Assembly (NCBI GenBank): GCA_963383645.1
Contig: OY726572.1
Span: 28,030,792 to 28,094,791 of the forward strand
Reading direction: 5' to 3'
From: Muscardinus avellanarius
Taxonomy: Eukaryota; Chordata; Mammalia; Rodentia; Gliridae
Length of the DNA stretch: 64,000 bases
This document shows, in pieces, positions 36,337-49,301 of this stretch. Numbering within the stretch: the first letter of the stretch is position 1; each line of letters begins with the position of its first letter. The notes under the pieces are model-generated. The model was given only the letters and a program-made list of their open reading frames with translations, ran no database searches and was not told the origin of the DNA. The translations under genes and the position numbers were made by a program.

Positions 36337-36554
36337 AGTTGGGCATGGTGGTGAATGTCTATCATCCCAGTATTTGGGTGGGTGGGGGTGAATGAGATAG
36401 GAGGATTGCAGGTTCAAGGACAGCCGCAGCAAGTAGAGAGACTGTCAGCAACTTAGTGAGATCCTACGTCAAAACAGAAAAAGAAAAAGGACTTGGGTTG
36501 TGGCTTGAAGGTAGAATTCCCCTGGGTTCAATGGTTCAACCTGCAGTAACACAA

Positions 36555-36625
<71 letters not shown>
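36337..36625 (+). mobile_element. B1-ID SINE with long (AC)n tail
   Basis: 'agttgggcatggtggtgaat' through 'cccctgggttcaatggttca', then (AC)n with two 'aac' interruptions from 36549 to 36625. Diverged; TSD not clear. Confidence 0.85.
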
Positions 36626-36626
<1 letters not shown>

Positions 36627-36627
<1 letters not shown>

Positions 36628-37974
36628 TAAAACAGAGGAAGGCTGGTGGGGCTCTAAGCTGACTTGCTGAGGGAAGCCACTGGGTAGAAAGTACACCTCT
36701 GTGCTACAAGACAACACAGCTCAGGGCAGACTGCGAGTGGATGGATGGCTCACCCAGTAGGTCCTGCCCCATGTCTGGCTTCTTAGATCAAACTAGAAAT
36801 AAGTGAGAAGGTAGAAAAGAGTTCAGCGAGCTATTTTCCATGCTCTGTACTTGATCTTGCCCAAACCCACTCTCTTCAGAACATTCTCTCTGACTATCTC
36901 TAAGTGCCCTCCAGCCCCCAAATCCGTCACAGTGCTTATATGCACCGCAGACTTTCTCTGCAGTCTTAGAAAATGATGAAAGCATGGTGAATCTTAGGTA
37001 GGAGCACCTAGAAACTCTTGGCACTGTCTATCCTACCCCTCCTCTCCCTTGCTCCCACCTCCCACTATTGAAAGCATTCTCTCTTTCTACTTTGCCCAGT
37101 TTCTTGTGGCTTTTTCTCCATTTTTCCTTGTCAAAACTCAACCCATTTTTCAGAACCCATTTCAAATTCTACCTTGTTCTTTTAGTCAGAATTAAAAGCT
37201 TTTTATTCCCTGTGTTCCTCTAATACATGGTTCCTCTAATATTTTGGAATCTAAAGACTTTCTCCATGGAATAAGGTTTAGTTGTATGGATGTCATCAGT
37301 CTCACTGGATCATGGGCTTCTGGAGAAAAAGGGTGATGTCTTCTTCATTTTCATAGACTTCATAATTGCTGACACAGTGCCACACACAGGATGTGTTCGA
37401 CATATTGTTTTATTGCTTGACAGGGAACTCCAAGTATGATTCCTTCCCAAAGAGCATTTGCATTTTAATGGGAAATTTCCAAAAGTGCATTGCTTTACCG
37501 ATCTCAAGAACTAATCTCCAATGAAACTTTTAGAAGGCAGAAGAGCCATTCTGGCAGGAATCTTGCCTGATGCTCTCCAAATCCCACCACATGGGCTCCT
37601 TTTAGCAATAATCCTGGCTGTAGAGACTCGTGGCACATTTTGAACACCAACGTTATCTTGTAAAGAATTCCTTTGATCTCTTCAGTGTAACTAATCAGAA
37701 ACATATGGCTTCCTCAGTGATCAGGCTCTCTGAATGACTGATCAGCCACAAAGTAGTTCCAAGTCAAACAGCAGGATGAAATCCTCTGGGTGCTTTCTTA
37801 CAGTACTAGAGTGTGATTCAATCTGCTTGTATCCAAAACAAACTAACAAATGCAAAAATAATGTCCCAGTGGCAGTAACAGTAATCAAAATAGCCAGTTT
37901 CTAGACCTGGCTGTGCCTCAGCTAGTTGTGAGACTTTTGACAGATGGCCTGTGTAGCTCTCTATTCATTTGCGT
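36627..37974. other. Unassigned intergenic sequence
   Basis: Slightly higher GC than its surroundings, but no recognised exon or repeat. Confidence 0.4.
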
Positions 37975-38110
37975 ATTTAATTAATATTTATTTAGCTCCC
38001 ACTAAATGCCAGGCACTGTGTTAGAATCTTGAGACATAGTATTAAATAGGAGGGCAGAGCTCCTTCTTTCTAGAACTGTTCTGGTAATAGAGTGAACTTA
38101 GGTGAATACA
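37975..38110 (-). mobile_element. L2 LINE 3' end
   Basis: 'atttatttagctcccactaa' and 'atgccaggcactgtgttaga' are the antisense form of the L2 3' terminal region. Confidence 0.8.
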
Positions 38111-38776
38111 AGAAAATTATATCACTTATGTCAACACTTTAGTCTTAGAAACATGATGATCTTTGTCATCTAGGAAGAATTTTTTACTATCAGTGTCCTA
38201 ATCACCATTCTTGATTCCTCCATGTATTCCTCAAACTTCCTATAAATTTATGATTTTTATATTCTATCAGAAAATTCCTCCACTTATTGAATATTTTTAT
38301 GTTTTAGGTCTGTATTGAGTTGAATAATATTTTACTTCCAAAATGTATCAGTGTCCCAGAATTTGTGAATGTAGCCTTATATGGAAATAAAATCATTAAA
38401 AATAAAATTCAGGATCTTGATATAATATCATCCTGGATTATACAGAGGTATTCCAAATTCAACAGCAAATTCTCTCATGAGAGAAAGATGGTAAATGGGG
38501 AAACCATGTGAAGACGAAGGCAGAGCCTAAAGAAGCCAGGATGTCATATCAAAACCTTGATTTTGGACCTTTCCCTCTAAAACTATGAAAGGAAAATTTT
38601 CTACTGTTTTAAGCCACATAGTTCATGGCAACCTAGGTATCTAGTATATGTCCCTTTTATAGACATTTTGAACACATTTTAGTTCTGCCTTGCCAATTTG
38701 GGGATAAAACTATTTTAAAACTGAGAAAATGAAAGAATCCCAAAATGTTTAAGGGCTAGTCTATGTTCACATAGAT
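38111..38776. other. Unassigned intergenic sequence
   Basis: Nothing recognised with confidence. The phrase 'aaactatgaaaggaaaattt' near 38580 is reminiscent of a decayed LTR 3' end, but not enough to call. Confidence 0.3.
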
Positions 38777-38789
38777 AGAAAATATTGGA

Positions 38790-38995
38790 AGCCAGGCTTG
38801 GTGGCGCACGCTTGTATCCCAGCATTCGGGAGACTGAGACTGGAGGATCGAGGTTAGTGGTCAACCTCAGCTACTTAGTGAGTCCCTTTGCAACTCAGTG
38901 AGACACTGTTTCAAAATAAAGACTATAATATAGGGCAGGAGGTATATCTTGGATGTCAAATGCCCCTAGGTTTCATCCCCAGACCCACAAAAATA
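38790..38995 (+). mobile_element. B1-ID SINE, 13-bp TSD (12/13)
   Basis: TSD agaaaatattgga (38777-38789) and agaaaattttgga (38996-39008). Standard subfamily, complete. Confidence 0.92.
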
Positions 38996-39044
38996 AGAAA
39001 ATTTTGGAGTCTTGATTTAAATTCATTTCTCATTTTTGTTCATC

Positions 39045-40062
39045 AAAGAAAACCATCAAGAGTCTAATAAGCAATCTTATAGAAAGGGAAAAGATCTTTG
39101 CCAGCTATCTCTCTGATAAGGGAATAATATATAGAATACACAAATTACCTAAAAGACTTAACACTAAAAAAAATCAAGAAATGAGCAGTTGAACATAAAA
39201 GAAGAAATACAAATAAATATATGAAAAAATGTTCAACGTTATTAGCAGTCAGGGAGATGCAAATCAAAGATATATTATGATCCTATATAACCCAATTAGA
39301 ATGGCAATAATCAATAATTAAAACAATAAACGCTGGTGCGGATGTGGGGAAATGGGCACTCTTCTACACTGTTGGTGAGATTGCAAATTAGTGTTTCTGC
39401 TATGTAAATTAGTGTGAAAAATCCTCAGAAAAGTGAGAATGGATCTACCACATGATCCAGCTGTACCACTCCTGGGTATCTTTCTAAAAGGAATGAAATC
39501 AGAATAATATAGTATGTTCACAGCAGTACAATTCACAATAGCCAAATTATGAAACCAACCTGTGTCTACCAACAGATGAATGGATTACACAACTATTGGA
39601 TATCCACAAAATAGAATTCTACTCGGCAACAAAAGAGAAAAAATTATGCTATTTTCAGGACAATGGAAGGACCTGGAGGACATTATATTAAGTGAGATTA
39701 GCCAGTCACATAAAGTGAAGGGTTATATGATTTCTCTCATATGCAGAAGCTAGGGAGTAATCTGGATACAAGAGAGACTTTAGATGGTGGAGGAGAAACT
39801 CCAGTGGAGCCAGGGAGTTGGTCTAGGGGAGATTGGAGAAGGAAGAAGAATTAATGACGAAAGCACTTCCAGTGACATTATGTTCATAGGTGAGAGTGCA
39901 GATAACAATTTATATATCTTGTATGGGGAAGGGTAGGGGGTAGGGAGGGAGCCAGGTGAAAGCTCACCATGTGCTGTGTGCATGTATATCACTACCATTA
40001 TTAAACTGCATTGTGATGTGATACTATAATGCACCAATGAAAGAATACAATAAATAAATATA
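39045..40062 (+). mobile_element. L1, 5'-truncated (end of ORF2 plus 3' tail)
   Basis: Sense L1 landmarks in order: 'gggaaaagatctttgccagc', 'gataagggaataatatatag', 'gggagatgcaaatcaaag', 'tggtgcggatgtggggaaat', 'ctgtaccactcctgggtatc', 'acagatgaatggattacaca', 'gacaatggaaggacctggag', 'attaagtgagattagccagt' and 'tcatatgcagaagctaggga'. Then comes a G-rich 3'UTR and the terminal 'actataatgcaccaatgaaa' before an A-rich tail. Stops and frameshifts make it inactive. It fixes the position of the L1 3' tail shared with other elements here. Confidence 0.93.
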
Positions 40063-42135
40063 AACCCATTTCTACTTGAATTCAAAACCTATCCTCTTTT
40101 TTTACTAACACTGTATATTCATTTACTTTGTAACAAGAGTGAATAATAAATTAACAATCTTGTTTATAATGGGAAGTATTCCTCATCAGTCCCATTTTAT
40201 GTCACCTACCAGTATGCGCTGAACACCAAGAATTCAGGTGAAGGCAGGCTCAGCCTATATTCTCTAAGCTATTTTTCTGTTATACTTATTCAATTTTATC
40301 TTAAACATTTTAATATAAACATGATGTCTTTTTCATTGGTATTTATCATTTATAGAGATAAAAATGCCTCCTTCCCTCACCCATCAAATTCACAGTAACA
40401 AAAATGTCCTATCATATGCAGATAAAGTAATCTTTGCTGCAATTTACAGTTAATTCCTGCTGTTAATGTGTGATAATTATATATTTTCCTTGAATGTTAA
40501 ATTGGCACTTTCTTCATGGTGACTATACATAAAAATAATCTTTTTAAAATTTTTTATGTTAAGCAGTTAACATATATTTTTAAAACATAAGAAAATGTTT
40601 ATTGAAAGCATAGTTCGAGTAATATTTCCTCTCAAGAATATAATGTTTTTCAAGGTTTTAAAAATTATAAATAAAAGATATTATACTTTAAATATATACA
40701 TGCAGAATTTGTTTCTATTAGAAACAAATTTATCGCTTAGCTAAGGAGGCTTTTAAAGGAGCATTTAACAAGAAAGGAATGCATTGTCTTTAAAGTAGAT
40801 GTCATTGATCTCTGATCTTGTGTACAGAAGATTTCATCCCAAGAGGGAATTATTTGTAGTATCAGAAATTATGTGGTCTTACCTTAATTTATCCACAATT
40901 TAAAGCAATTCTATCAGCTTGGCACATATTGACAATGCCCTTTTCTGATTACATCTTAGTGTTTGGATTCATTTCCTTAACTCTTCTCTGATTCATAAAG
41001 CTGCTTACCATAGCACTGGGGATCTTTATTGAAGAAGTAACTTGATTAAGTTGAATGGAGGGAAATGGAATTTCTAACCTACTTATATTGCCTACAGAGG
41101 CACAATTAAGTTGTGGAATAAGAGATTTCAGTGATTTTTGAAAAAAAAATCAATGATACAGAAGAGTAACTAAGCTTGGAGAAGACAAAATTAAAGTGGG
41201 AGAGGCATTTAAAGAGGAAAAGAAAAACAATTACCTACTAAATTACTTCATGATGTTTTATTTGTTTTCTCAGGAATAAGGATAAATTTATTAGTGAGCA
41301 TGCCTTTTTGTTACATGTTTCTATTTATATCCAATAATTTAAATGAGTTAAAAGGCCATAGACCTTGAAAGAAGGAGAGACAGTAAGAGCATTTTGACTT
41401 AAAACTAGTGAACTTTAGAGATCTCAACCTAGAGTTGAAGTAATAAAGATGGTATAATCTTTCCTGGCAACATGATCAAAATGATCTGGGTAGGCATAAG
41501 AAGGTTTTGTTTTAATTACCATGAACCTATATTTTTCCTTCCTCTTTGAAGAGTAGTTTTTGAGTGGAACCCCTTTTAACAAATATGACTTTTTCCTGCT
41601 ATGTGTGTGGATGAGACCTCTAAAGACACATACTAGATCTCAGTTTTAAAGGCCTATCACATGACTGACCATGTGATTCTGGGATTGCTTGGAATCTGTA
41701 TATTTTTATCATTCAATGTCAAGTATAGTCCAAAATATAATAGAGACTCAGAATAGTTTCATCTTCTTTTTGCCTAAAACATTCCCAGATCCCCTGGTTA
41801 GCATCATCTCTGGCTCACCGCATTTATAAAGTTCTGGTATTGGTGGTCAAGGAGGTGGTGGTGGAAGTCATCACATTTTGGTAATGGTTTTAGATTTCTC
41901 AGAAATAGCTTTGATGAAAAGAGAAAAGAATGCAACTATATGATAGAAATTACTTTTACTTCTAATAATCATTCACTTGGTTCCTAATTACTTGGCAATT
42001 CCTGAAGCCCTACATAGAATCTTAAAATCTAACTCCTGGTGGATTTACATACATCTCCTTTAACATAATGTTGCTTGTCAAATAGGTCATGACATGTACC
42101 ATGGGAAAGAATATTTCAACATTGGCCTTGCAAGT
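40063..42135. other. Unassigned AT-rich sequence
   Basis: About 2 kb with nothing recognised. Confidence 0.4.
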
Positions 42136-42225
42136 GCTGTGTCTATGTTTGTCCCTATCACACTGAACTTCATTATGATATGGGATTACAATGCACGAAT
42201 ATAAGTATATTTAAAAAAGAATGGT
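42136..42225 (+). mobile_element. L1 3'-tail fragment
   Basis: 'gtgctgtgtctatgtttgtc' then 'gatatgggattacaatgcac' and an A-rich end follow the last 90 bases of the L1 tail at 39970-40062. Confidence 0.6.
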
Positions 42226-43160
42226 GGCTATATGGTCATAGAAAGCAATCCAGTTTCAGTTGATTTTGTTATTGCAGTTATATTCTCTAGAGGCAACACA
42301 TTCACCTTTCATATACTACTGGTGATGGTATACATATATGTAGAGAAGAGATATATCATTAAAGCTGGATACTTGAGCACATTGTGTTTGTGACACGTTT
42401 TAGTGTTTAATGGCTATGTTTGTGTGTTTTGGATGTTTCTCAAAGAAACATTCAGGCTCACAAGGCCACTGTAGACTGCATTTGGCATCAATTTACCAAT
42501 CAAAATGATGTAAGAAAGTATATGTTGGCAAAAAAAAAAAAAACAGTGCCAGGAGTTCTTGCAGCATTTCATGCAGTCAACAGGGGATAGGTGTTACACA
42601 GAGATGAGATCCATGTAGTAAAAGTTATAGAGCCTCTTGTACTTAGAAACCCCTCATGTTCCACATGAGCCAAAAATCCCTTGTGTGGTATCTAGAAGCA
42701 TAGTTTCTAGGGGCAATTAAAGGTCCAGGTCTACAGCCCAGGGTCATCATCCTCAAAGAAACCCAAATCATATGTTTCCATCAGCTTTGATAATTTCTTC
42801 ATAGTTCTTTCAAGTCCAAATCACATCTTCCAGGAATTACTTCAATCATAATTAGTTACAATCTGTAGTAACAGAGTTGTTATTCTACCTTTATCTGGTT
42901 CCTAAGGAAACAAAGCTAGAGTTAACAAAAGGTCAAATCATCCTCATGAAGCAGGAAAAGTCTCTGTTAAGCCACTGCACACACTGGATCATGGAGAATC
43001 AATTTCAGCCACTAATACATAAATGAGCAAATCCATAAAAGCAATAATTCATTTTCTTAATTGCGTCATTACCTTTTATTAGATCCAGCTTAGAGATGAT
43101 AAACAAAAGAATTAATTTCAGTTATAATATATTAGTAATATATTTGTTTTTCTTTTTCTT
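42226..43160. other. Unassigned intergenic sequence
   Basis: An A-run of about 14 lies at 42530. Nothing else recognised. Confidence 0.4.
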
Positions 43161-43950
43161 CAAATTTATATTTATTGTTTTATTTGTATATTATAATTAT
43201 ATGCAATAGGAGATTCATTGTGATATAGTCACACAACATAATTTGGTCTCTTTAATTCCACGTAATCCCCCTTTCTCTCCCCTCCCTTTTCCCCTGAACC
43301 TTCCTTTACTTTCCTCATCTTCCTTCTATTTTCATGAAATCCTTCTTTTTCCCTTTATTCTCTCAATCTTCCCTTGACTTTCTGTATCTGGCTTATCTCA
43401 CTTAACATAGGCTTCTGCAGTTCCAATCATGTTCCTGAAAATGGCATAATTTGGCCTAGCAAGACTCCCTTGTGTATATATACCACATTCTCTTCATCCA
43501 TTTATCTCTTGATGGGTGCATAGGTTAATTTCATAACTTAGTTTGTAAACTGTGTTGCTATAAACAGGGATATGCATATACCGCTACATGTATGCTGACT
43601 TTAATTCTTTTTGGTAGATGCAGAGGAGTGGTATAACTGGCTCATCTGGTGGTTTTGTTTTTAGTCTTTCAAGGAATATCCATACTACTCTCCATAGTTT
43701 CTGTACTAATTATAATCCCATCAATAGCATATAAGTGTTTCTTCCCTACATTCTTGACATTGTTTTTACTATCTTCATTTTTTATATTATTTTCTATTAT
43801 AAGTGGAAGCTAAAGAGAAAAAAAGGGAAAAAAGGAGATTCCATGAAAATAAAAAAGGGAGATCAGGAAAGTAAAGGCAAAGGCCAGGGGAAGGAAAAGG
43901 GGAGAGAAAGGGGGGTTATGAGGAATGAAAGAAATCACATTCACATTCTT

Positions 43951-44167
43951 TTTTTTTTTTTTTTTTTGGTGGTACTGGGGGTGGAACCCAGAGGCTTTCT
44001 ACCTCCGGGCTATACTCCCAGACCTATTTTATATTTTATTTGGAAAAGGGTCTCACTAAGTTGCTGAGAGCCTCACTAAATAGCTGAGGCTGGCTTCGAA
44101 CCTGTGTGATCCTCCTGTGCCAGCCTCCCAAGCGCGGGGATTACAAGCGTGAACCACCACACCCGGC
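43951..44167 (-). mobile_element. B1-ID SINE, intermediate subfamily, in L1
   Basis: TSD TCACATTCTT at 43941-43950 and 44168-44177. It is the same intermediate type as 23808-24061: a 'gagagcctcactaaatagct' middle with a 'ggcttcgaacctgtgtgatc' head. Confidence 0.93.
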
Positions 44168-45768
44168 TCACATTCTTAATTTTTGCCATTCTTACTGGAG
44201 TGAGATGAAATCTCAGTATAGTTTCAATTTGCATTTCCCTGATTGGATGTTGAGCATTTTCTCATGTATTTGTTGGCTACTTGCACATCTTTTGAGAAAT
44301 GTCTGCTTAGTTCATTTTTCCATTTATTGACTGGATCATTATTTATTTATTTAACTTGGTATTGAGTTGCCTATCTATTCCAAATATCATCCCTTTGTTA
44401 GAGAGTAGCTGGAAAGTATTTTCTATTATTTTGTAAGCTCACTCTTTGTGCTCTTAATTTTTACTTTGATGTGCAGAAGGCTTTTAGTTTGATGTCATTC
44501 CATTTATTAATTCTTGTTTTTGTTTTCTGTAATCTTACTGAAAATGTCCTTGCCCTTATGTTTCTTTTAGCAGTTGTAAATTTTCTGGTTTAATTCCTAG
44601 GTCTTTGATTGATTTCAAGTTGGCTTTTGAACAAGGTGAGAGATAGCTCTTTAATTTTATTCTTCTACAAATGAATATTCAGTTTTCCTTGCTAAAGATG
44701 CTGTCTTTGGTCCAACATATATTTTGGTGTCTTTGTCAGGAATCAAATGACTTGGGTCTGTGTATATTTGTCTCTGTATCTTCTGATTCCATTGGTCTAT
44801 GTATTGGTTTCTATGCTGGTACCATGAAGTTTTTGTTACTGTAGCTCTATACTGTAAATTGAAGTTGGGAATTATGATGCCTCCAGTATTGCTCTTGTTT
44901 CTCAGAATTGTTTAGGATATTCTGGGTCTTTGGTTCTTTCATATAAATATTAAGTCCTTTTTCTGGTTCTGTGAAGAATATTATTGGTATCTTGATGGGA
45001 ATTGCACTGAATCTGTTTATTGCTTTTGGTAATATGGCCATTTTGACCATATTTATTGTACTTGTCCAAGAAAATGGAAGTTCTATTTCCTAATATTTTC
45101 TTCAAATTATTTTTTCAGTGTCTCTAATTTATATTGCAGATTTTTTTTTACTTTTTTGCTCAGATTTATTCTTAGGTTTTTTTAAAATTATTTTTGAGGC
45201 TATTGTCAATAGATTTGTTTTCCTGATTTCTTTTTTACTGGATTTGTTATTGGTACATAGAAAACATTTTCGTTTTTGTATGTTAATTTTGTATCTTTAT
45301 ATTTCTCTGTGTTTGCTTATTAACTCTAAAAATTTTCAGTGGAGTTTTTTTTTGGGGGGGGGTTATTCTAAGAGCATATCATCTCCAAATAGTGATCATT
45401 TGACTTTTTCCTTTCTTATTTGTATCCCGTTTATTTCCTTCTCTTGCCTGATTACTCTTGCAAATTTTTTAAGTACTATATTAAGTAGGATACAAGAGAG
45501 GAGGACATTCTTGTCTTAATCCTGATTTTAGAGGAAACATGTTCAGTTTAATTCTAATGTTTATTATCTAATTTCCATTTGTTTATGTAATTTCTGTGTT
45601 TATTCACTTTTTATTTCTGATTTTTTCCATTGTGATCTGATAAGAATGATTAATTATGTTAATTTGTTTTTTTGCATTTACTAAGACTTGCATCATGTTT
45701 TAAAATATGGTACATTTTGGAAAATGTTTCATAAGCAGCTTAGAAGAAACTGGATTCTGATGTTATTG

Positions 45769-45985
45769 TGGTGTGTGTGTGTGTGTGGTACTGAGGATGG
45801 AACCAGGGGCATTCTACACCCGAGCTGCACCCCCAGCCCTATTTCTTTATACTTTATTTTGAAACAGGGTCTCACTGAGTTGCAAAGGGCCTCACTAAGT
45901 AGTATCTAAGGCTGACCACAAACAACGATCCTCCTGTCTCAGATTCCCAAATGCTGGGATTACACGTGTACGCCACCAAGCCCAG
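45769..45985 (-). mobile_element. B1-ID SINE in L1, (GT)n tail, 19-bp TSD
   Basis: A perfect 19-bp TSD CTGGATTCTGATGTTATTG lies at 45750-45768 and 45986-46004. The plus strand starts with a (GT)n run instead of poly-T. Confidence 0.95.
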
Positions 45986-46230
45986 CTGGATTCTGATGTT
46001 ATTGGATTAAATATTCTTTATATTTCCATTAATTCCACTTGATTCATAGTACTTTTTTAGGTTTCTTGGTTGGCAATTGTTTTCATTCAGTATTTGGAAT
46101 GTATCAATCTAAGTCCTCCAGGTTCTTCATTTGTGCTGTAAAATCAACATCTATTCTAAATGTGACCTGATGTTTCTCTCTGGAGGTTTTAAAAATTATA
46201 TCTATGTTAGTCAATTGTCAGGCAGTTTCT

Positions 46231-47200
46231 TCCTGTTTTGTGTTCTAATAACCATGGACATGGGAGGAATCAGCGGGGGCATGGCACCAGCTAGCAAAGA
46301 AGTACACTACTCTTCAGGCTTGACCCATGTCCACTCTTCCATGGTTTCTGCCATTGCAGGAGGTGGAAGGAGGCCTGTAGAGGATGCACACCATTCCCAG
46401 TGTTGACTTTCCCTGTCTGAGAGACTTCTGGTTGATGGTGCCAGAAGTGTGCACCACTCTCTGGGCACTTTCCTCTTCTGCCTTTTCTAGTAATGGCACA
46501 AAATGGGAGGCTCGTAACAGTGGTGCACATAGATTTCCAGGTGTGGCCTTCTCTGCCAAATGTGCTTGTGGGGACTGCCAACATGAGAGATGTGCAAAGC
46601 TCTCTCTGTATCTCTTTCTTTGGCAGACATGCTCTATGGAGCCATGCCATAGTGTTGCAAAGATGTGCTATTTCCTAGACTTTGCTGTTCTTGTCAGAGG
46701 GGTTCAGTATTGGCACAGAGGCTTGTAAAACTCCTGAGGCACAACACTCCCTGGGAAATGTGCACTCCCTTTCATTGAAGATGCTGTGGAATTGGGGGTT
46801 TTTAGCCTTCAGCTTGTAAGGTTCTAGTTTACAGTTTACTTAGCCAGCCTGCCTCAACAACATTCTTCATGACATTGACTAGTATTTCTAGTTGGAATGG
46901 CATTGTAGAGATTTAATTCCTTCTGGACCTGTTAGCATAAACACAGGTTCTGTAAAATGGCTGACCACAGTTCTCTGTTGCAAACTGAGAAAAGCAGAGT
47001 AGGTCTCAGTCAGCAGGTGGCTTAGAGATCCTGATCCAGCTTATTGCAGTCTGACTTTTTCTTCCACTACTGTTTCCAAAGTGACCTTGTCAGGTTTTTT
47101 TTTTTTTCTTTTCTTCCTCCCTTTGTTATCACTCCCCTGTTTGTGCAGGTGCTATTTCTAGGTGAGTCATTTTACTCCTGTTTTGTGTTCTAATAACCAT
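46231..47200. repeat. 920-bp block between perfect 25-bp direct repeats
   Basis: The 25 bases at 46231-46255 (starting TCCTGTTTTGTG, ending AATAACCAT) recur exactly at 47176-47200. The 920 bp between them are richer in GC than the flanks and contain no coding frame I trust. There is no terminal poly-A or poly-T and no TG...CA ends. Candidates are an insertion with a long target duplication, a tandem duplication whose second unit decayed, or part of an L1 5'UTR. Confidence 0.6.
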
Positions 47201-47465
47201 AATTGCTGAGTCCCTCCAAGCTTCTGATCTTCCAGTATTGTGAGTCACTGTGTGCGGTCTGTCATCCATCTCTTTGATCAGATTTTCTGTGCCTTTTTGA
47301 TTCTAATCTACTTAGGAGTTGAGATCAATGGCTGACATCCTGTCTGTGATCTTGAACCTTCCTATTTTTTGGTCATACATAATTAATCATATTCTCAGTA
47401 TTTACAAAACAATATTTTATGTGTATTGAAGTAAGTAATAATTTATTTTAAAGTGTAAGACCATA

Positions 47466-47520
<55 letters not shown>
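47466..47520. repeat. (TG)n(TA)n compound microsatellite
   Basis: About 8 TG units followed by about 19 TA units. Confidence 0.95.
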
Positions 47521-47523
<3 letters not shown>

Positions 47524-49075
47524 TAACTTATTGGGAGTTGGCTTTTTACGATTCTGTAACTATCATAAGAGTGAACTCTGATGATCAAAATATCAAATTA
47601 GTCCTTAATATAGTGCACTCATGTGAACCTAGCCTAAGGCTATTTATATTTGCTTGTATATTTTCTAAAATAAAAATACTTCTTATAAATATTACTGAAG
47701 CATACATATTATTTTAGGGTGTTAAGAAGTCAAAGTGACGCTGAAGTATTTATATTGATTTGCCTTCTACGATAAGAGGTTAAAAATTCTCTCATTTCTT
47801 TCATTTACATGTGAGTATAACTGCAGTGCCATGATGCTCCCTGAAAAGGGAGCACTAATCAAACATCTGCATTTGGAGCTCTGTACCTATTTGATACCTT
47901 AATTCTGGTATTTAAAAACTTTGAATGTGAGTCATACTAAAAAAAATTAAAATTTTATGGTGGGGAAATGTATGAGAATAAGAACTTTCTAGTCTAAGAT
48001 AAAGAAAAATGAAAATGTAACTGACTTAACTTGCATAAATATAAACATTTCTCAATGCTTTCTAACTTATTAAAACTTCCGTGAGGTGTTCTGTGTATTC
48101 ATTATACAAAACAATTGTCTTATGTGCTGCTTAGTTTATTGAAATGAGACTTAAGGTTCATTTCTTGGAAGTGATATAGTTTTAAAATTCATCCATTATG
48201 CTTACTGAATATTATTCTCTTGTAGGGTGAACTATATGCATGTTGCATTTGTATTGACAGTGACATTTAGTGGAAAGTTAAATGTTCAAGACAGAATAGC
48301 AGTGTTTTGTTTTGTTTTTTCCAATGAATTTATCTCTACAAATATTAGAGGATAATGTAGGATATATAACTTATAACTATGTGTAGTAGAACTGGTATAA
48401 AATGCATGGCATTAAGAAATCTTAGAAGGACCCATTCTTCTAATTGACTACTTCATTCTCTGAGAATGAGTAAATATAGGCTTAGAGGGAGTTTTTTTCA
48501 GTTTATATAGGTTCATTTCCTTTCTATAGGTAAAATTTAATATGTGAGCATATACAGGCAAGTATCTGTTAGATACTACCCATGGAATTATGAAATTCAC
48601 AAGGAGATCTGTAATGGATGTTTTTCAGTTAGGAATTTGATTTTATACATTTTATTTTTTGGGAATAATAATTCTACATACATTATTCATATAGAAAATA
48701 TTCCATTTGTACAAGATATAAAGGCTTACTAAAATTATTTTCTTTACCTGATTGTGTCTGATTAATGTATTATGGTCATTTAATTTTTAAAAAATTTTCA
48801 GTACTTATTCAAAAATATTATTTAATAAATCATCTTACATTTATTGATTGACATTGCTTTTGACACTTGGTAGTTAAGGGGAGAAGAGAGTATAAATGCT
48901 AGCCATGTCCTCACTTTTAGGAATTGTTTATCCACTTTTGCTTTTGTGTGTGTGTGTGGTATGTGTGTGTTTGTACTCACATGTGATTTGTCATTTGGAA
49001 TAAAAGGAGAGAGGAAGAGATAAATAATAGAAATTAAATGAGATAAAGCTCAAGCTAGTATAAATTACTTTGGTT
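47521..49075. other. Unassigned AT-rich sequence
   Basis: A short (GT)n run lies at 48944-48972. Nothing else recognised. Confidence 0.4.
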
Positions 49076-49093
49076 AAAAATGGAGAGAATATT

Positions 49094-49283
49094 GCCGGGT
49101 GTGGCGGCGCACACTTGTATTCCCCGCGCTTGGGAGGCGGAGACAGGAGGATCGCGCAGGTCCAAAGCCAGCGGCGCTGGCTTAAGAGACCCTGTTTCCA
49201 AAAATAAAATAGGTCTGGGAACATAGCCCAGAGATAGAAGGGCTTCCAGGAACCCCAGTACCACCAAAAACAAAAACAAAAAC
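49094..49283 (+). mobile_element. B1-ID SINE, variant subfamily, 18-bp TSD (17/18)
   Basis: TSD aaaaatggagagaatatt (49076-49093) and aaaaatggagaaaatatt (49284-49301). The tail is (CAAAAA)n. It is close to a full-length example of the variant subfamily. Confidence 0.94.
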
Positions 49284-49301
49284 AAAAATGGAGAAAATAT
49301 T

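Larger units (their letters stand above)
43165..46080 (-). mobile_element. L1 (3'UTR and ORF2), minus strand, with two SINE insertions
   Basis: Antisense L1 in order: a C/T-rich 3'UTR complement at 43260-43400, 'ctggcttatctcacttaaca', 'catccatttatctcttgatg', 'ccatactactctccatagtt', 'gagtgagatgaaatctcagt', 'gaaggcttttagtttgatgt', 'ttgatttcaagttggctttt', 'tctgattccattggtctatg', 'tctggttctgtgaagaatat' and 'gatgggaattgcactgaatc'. About 2.5 kb is L1 once the SINEs are removed. Many stops; no active ORF2. It is an older L1 than the one at 39045. Confidence 0.9.

Noticed and set aside
46131..46728. Overlapping open frames of 81-119 codons on both strands at 46.1-46.7 kb
   Set aside because: Frames occur on both strands, with no recognisable domain, no splice context, and location in the direct-repeat-flanked non-coding block.
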